From positions 1 through 10,665 of the forward strand of contig QHTP01000254.1 in NCBI GenBank assembly GCA_003220855.1: a DNA stretch of 10,665 nt, in the 5' to 3' direction. The DNA comes from Gemmatimonadota bacterium. GTDB taxonomy: Bacteria; Gemmatimonadota; Gemmatimonadetes; Gemmatimonadales; GWC2-71-9. The notes beneath the pieces are model-generated. The model ran no database searches and was not told where the DNA came from. It saw only the letters and a list, made by a program, of their open reading frames with translations. A program made the position numbers and the translations under genes. This document shows, in pieces, positions 7,784 through 10,665 of this stretch (positions within the stretch are counted from its first letter, which is position 1; each line of letters opens with the position of its first letter).

Positions 7784-9077
7784 TCCGGCTGCGTCGCCTC
7801 CCGGAAGTCGGCGCCTCGGGCGACCTCGTCTGGTTCCAGCGCGCCCTCGACCGCCTGCGCGCCTTGCCTCAGGAGGCGGACCCGCGCCTGCGCGCGTTCT
7901 TCTCGCCTGACGCCCCTATCTACATCGCCCGGGCGCCGGGACGACTGGATGTCATGGGCGGGATCGCGGACTACTCGGGCGCCAGCGTGCTCGAACTGCC
8001 GCTCGAATGCGCGACGGCGGCGCTATTGCAATGGCAGGATACACCGCGCTGCGAGATCGCGACACGCCGCAGCGGGGGGTGGCAGTTCTGCAGCGTCGAG
8101 CTGCCGCTCGGTACACCGGCGGAGCTCGCGGCGTGGTTCGCAGGCCGGGCCGCCGAGCGATGGGCAGGCTACGTCGTGGGCATCGTGCAGCGCTGTCTGG
8201 CACCCGCCGCCGGTCTCCGCCTGCTCATCGATTCCACCGTGCCCGAAGGCAGGGGCGTCGCTTCGTCGGCGGCGCTGGAGGTCGCCGCCGGCGCGGCCGT
8301 CGCCGCCGGTTGCGGTGCGTCTATGACCGCAGCGGAGCTCGCGACGGCCTGTCAAGCGGTGGAGAACGAGGTCGTCGGAGCCCCGTGTGGCATCATGGAT
8401 CAGATGACCAGCGCGTGCGGGCGGCGGGATCGGCTGCTGCGGTTGCGCTGCCAGCCGGGCACGATCGAGGGGTACGTGGACGTTCCCCGTGGGTATCGCT
8501 TCTATGGCATCGATTCGGGGCTGAGCCACGCGGTCGCCGGGGCGGACTACGGCACCGTGCGCACAGCGGCATTCATGGGCTACCGCATGATCGCCGCCGC
8601 GGCGGGGTTGCGCGCGGCGCGAGACGGGTCTCGCGTGCGCGTGGACGATCCGCGCTGGGGAGGCTATCTCGCGAATCTCACGGGCCCCGAGCTCTCGGCA
8701 GTCAGCGACGTCCTTCCGGAGGAGATTTCCGGGGCCGAGTTCCTGAATCGCTACGACGGGCTGACCGACATGGCCACTCACGTTCGCCCCGAGCGGCGCT
8801 ACCCTGTCCGCCAGGCCACGGAGCACCCCATCCGCGAGCACGAGCGCGTGCTGCGCTTCGCTGAGCTGCTCGGCGCGCTGGCGGCGGATTGTTCGGCGCG
8901 AAGATCACCGGTGGGGGGAACGGCGGCACGGTGGCGGTGCTGGCCACGAGCGGGGCGGAAGCGCGGGTGCGCGACGTGGCGGCCCGCTACGGCGCGGAGA
9001 CCGGCCGGGACACGACCGTCTTCACCACCTCAGGGCCGGGAGCGGCCGAGACCGGCGTCTTGCTACTCGAGCCGTAG
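7780..9077 (+). pseudogene. GHMP sugar kinase of the L-arabinokinase/galactokinase type, frame broken by an apparent internal deletion
   Basis: It would phosphorylate a sugar at C1 with ATP (galactose or L-arabinose), supplying GalT. The GTG start at 7780 overlaps the preceding stop as GTGA. The N-terminal part has the sugar-kinase signature RAPGRLDVMGGIADYSG (51-67), the GHMP ATP loop PEGRGVASSAALEVA (155-169), VGAPCGIMDQMTSACG (199-214) around the putative catalytic Asp207, and YGIDSGLSHAVAGADY. From memory these match the kinase half of plant ARA1 (L-arabinokinase) better than classical GalK (GEHTDY). After AELLGALAA (369 residues, ending about 8886) the first frame becomes nonsense and runs on antisense over the GH2 gene to 9576. 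The third frame resumes exactly at GLFGAKITGGGNGGTVAVL (from 8886), the GHMP C-terminal motif, and ends at TAG 9075-9077. A stretch of about 35-45 residues expected here, including the conserved YSACGLGSDGT-like segment, is absent. It is thus a deletion with frameshift, biological or from assembly. Confidence 0.88.
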
Positions 9078-10665
9078 CCTCAGCGTGGCGGGTTCGAGCC
9101 CGTCGACTTGCGCCGTGAGCGTAGCCGTCCCCGCTCGGTCGCCCGCGCGCACGATGACCAGCGCCTTGCCGTTGAACAACAGCACGCGGTCGCTTTGGAA
9201 CGACGCATGGCTGATCTGGTCCCCGTTGTCGACTCCCGCGATGCGCGCATCCCCGGCGAGACGGAAGCGTACCAGTGGCTCCGCCGTCGGGACCGGAACG
9301 CCCGTGGCGTCTTCCACGGTCACCGTGACGAACGACAGGTCGCTGCCATCGGCGTGGATCACCGCCCGGTCCGAGGTCAGCGCCACCCGAGCGGCCGGTC
9401 CCGCGGTCTGCACCTGCTGCGTCGCCACCACCCGCCCGCCTGTGCGCGCGACGGCGCGCACCGTTCCCGGTGTGTACGAGACCCGCCACATCACATGTGA
9501 GACCGGCTCCGGCTTCCGCTTCACCCCGAGCGAAGCGCCGTTCAGGAACAGCTCGACCTCGTCGGCGTTCGTGTAGGCCCAGACGTCGACGGTTTGGCCG
9601 GGTGCCCAGTTCCAGTGCGGGAAGACGTGCAGCATGGGTCGGGTTGTCCATACGCTCTGGTACAGGTAGTAGGGATCCTTCGGGAAGCCCGCGAGATCGA
9701 CGACGCCGAAATAGGAGCTGCGCGCGGGCCACTCGTAGGGCGTGGGCTCGCCCAGGTAGTCGATCCCCTGCCAGATGAACATCCCCGAGAGGAATGGATA
9801 GCGCTCGAACAGCCGCAGCGACTCTTCGTGCAGCGAGCCCCAGAAGGCCTTCCGGTCGTCGTACGACGAGAGCCGGTAGTCCTTGTTCGGCTGCGGTCCG
9901 CTGTCCTTCACGTACGGCGTCGCGTAGCTGGCGACCGAGTCGGAGGGCTGCTCGTAGACGCCGCGGCTGTTGAGCGCCGACATCGCCTCGGTGATGATGA
10001 ACTTCTGTCCCGGGAACTGCTGCGGAAAACTCGCCCACGCCTCGTGATGGTAGTTGTGGCCCAGGAGGTCGAGGGCGCCGGATTGCAGCACCGGATTCCC
10101 GGGACTGCCGTTGTTGTTCGCGGACGTGATGGGCCGCGTGGGGTCGAGGCGCCGCACGATCCCGGCGAGCTCGCGCGCGATCGGGGTGGCGGTGGAGTCG
10201 CCGTTGGTCCACTGCTCCATCACCTCGTTCCCGATGCTCCACATGAAGACGCTCGGGTGGTTGCGGTCACGCCGCACCATGTCCGACAGGTCGCGCACGT
10301 GCCACGCGTCCCAGTCCAGGTGATAGTCGTACTTCGTTTTCTCCTTCTTCCACATGTCGAAGGCCTCGTCCAGCACGATGAAGCCCATGCGGTCGGTGAG
10401 GTCGAGCAGCTCGGGGGCGGGTGGGTTGTGCGACGTGCGGAGCGCGTTGACGCCCATGTCGCGCATGATCTCGAGCTGCCGCTCGAGCGCGCGGGCGTTC
10501 ACGGCGGCGCCCAGCGCCCCGAGATCGTGGTGCAGGCACACACCACGGATCTTGACGTGCCTGCCGTTGAGGATGAACCCCCGGTCGGGATCGAACGCGA
10601 ACGTCCGCACACCGAACGGTGTGCTGTAGTCGTCGCACGGCCTCCCGCCGCATACCAGCCGCGAC
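9063..10665 (-). CDS. Glycoside hydrolase family 2, beta-galactosidase type, C-terminal 533 residues (5' end outside window)
   Basis: A retaining exo-glycosidase, probably releasing beta-linked galactose from oligosaccharides. The frame is open from the right edge (first full codon at 10664) to TAG at 9063-9065. The N-terminal sugar-binding jelly-roll and any signal peptide lie outside, so the GTG at 10610 is not the start. The fragment enters at the end of the immunoglobulin-like domain (STPFGVRTFAFDPDRGF), followed by the TIM barrel with IRGVCLHHD and ALRTSHNPP. The acid/base Glu147 is in WSIGNEV, and the probable nucleophile Glu226 is in FIITEAMSALNSRG. A DUF4982-like domain spans about 335-410 (VDVWAYTNADEVELFLNG), and a C-terminal Ig-like GH2 domain spans about 425-530 (VTVEDATGVPVPTAEP, RIAGVDNGD). 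This architecture is common in secreted or periplasmic GH2 enzymes of polysaccharide loci. Beta-galactosidase is most likely; beta-glucuronidase or beta-mannosidase cannot be excluded from this part alone. It converges on the kinase gene with a 15-bp overlap. Confidence 0.93.
   Translation of the reverse strand, partial: SRLVCGGRPCDDYSTPFGVRTFAFDPDRGFILNGRHVKIRGVCLHHDLGALGAAVNARALERQLEIMRDMGVNALRTSHNPPAPELLDLTDRMGFIVLDEAFDMWKKEKTKYDYHLDWDAWHVRDLSDMVRRDRNHPSVFMWSIGNEVMEQWTNGDSTATPIARELAGIVRRLDPTRPITSANNNGSPGNPVLQSGALDLLGHNYHHEAWASFPQQFPGQKFIITEAMSALNSRGVYEQPSDSVASYATPYVKDSGPQPNKDYRLSSYDDRKAFWGSLHEESLRLFERYPFLSGMFIWQGIDYLGEPTPYEWPARSSYFGVVDLAGFPKDPYYLYQSVWTTRPMLHVFPHWNWAPGQTVDVWAYTNADEVELFLNGASLGVKRKPEPVSHVMWRVSYTPGTVRAVARTGGRVVATQQVQTAGPAARVALTSDRAVIHADGSDLSFVTVTVEDATGVPVPTAEPLVRFRLAGDARIAGVDNGDQISHASFQSDRVLLFNGKALVIVRAGDRAGTATLTAQVDGLEPATLRLRLE

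Noticed and set aside
8880..8900. Programmed ribosomal frameshifting in the kinase.
   Set aside because: There is no slippery heptamer or clear downstream structure, and a conserved segment is physically missing, which frameshifting would not explain.
3663..9291. A 15-bp exact repeat GGCTCCGCCGTCGGG at 3663-3677 and 9277-9291.
   Set aside because: Both copies lie inside minus-strand genes in the same phase and encode the same short peptide (PTAEP) in xylB and the GH2 enzyme. Chance coding similarity in GC-rich DNA explains it better than a mobile or regulatory repeat.
8890..9576. A C-terminal extension of the kinase in its original frame, running to 9576.
   Set aside because: After the frame break the sequence is unrelated to any kinase and is antisense to the GH2 C-terminal domain. 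The true kinase C-terminus is in the third frame, ending at 9077.

Overview
This is a GC-rich bacterial window, read as part of a catabolic locus for plant-type sugars. No ribosomal or marker gene fixes the taxon. The style of the GMC oxidoreductase, the GH2 enzyme with a DUF4982-like domain, and the high GC suggest a soil bacterium such as Gemmatimonadota or Acidobacteriota; this is a low-confidence inference. Eight protein genes fill almost all of the sequence. No RNA gene, insertion sequence, CRISPR array or regulator gene is visible.

Layout. (1) Positions 3-1307, plus strand: the C-terminal 434 residues of an FAD-dependent GMC sugar oxidoreductase, cut by the left edge. (2) Positions 5666 down to 1324, minus strand: a tight operon in the order xylose isomerase (xylA), xylulokinase (xylB), sodium/sugar symporter. 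The symporter carries a frame break near 1557. (3) Positions 5667-5739: the only sizeable intergenic gap (73 bp), a divergent control region. (4) Positions 5740-9077, plus strand: galT, then an inositol-monophosphatase-like phosphatase, then a GHMP sugar kinase of the L-arabinokinase/galactokinase type. They are coupled by a 1-nt gap and a 4-nt overlap. The kinase also carries a frame break, near 8886. (5) Positions 9063-10665, minus strand: the C-terminal 533 residues of a GH2 beta-galactosidase-type enzyme, cut by the right edge and overlapping the kinase end by 15 bp.

How the genes fit together. The GH2 enzyme would release galactose (or a related sugar) from oligosaccharides. The symporter would import free sugar on a sodium gradient. 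XylA and XylB would take xylose to xylulose 5-phosphate. The GHMP kinase and GalT would take galactose (or arabinose) through a Leloir-type route. The GMC oxidoreductase would oxidise sugars or glycosides directly. Xylose plus galactose handling in one locus fits the side chains of xyloglucan or a related hemicellulose, but the defining enzymes for that (alpha-xylosidase, endoglucanase) are not in the window.

The most notable structural observation is that two of the eight genes show the same kind of lesion. In each, the protein jumps frame exactly where a conserved stretch of roughly 25-45 residues is missing, and the conserved C-terminus then resumes. This means two deletions of length not divisible by three, about 7.3 kb apart, either real or from assembly.
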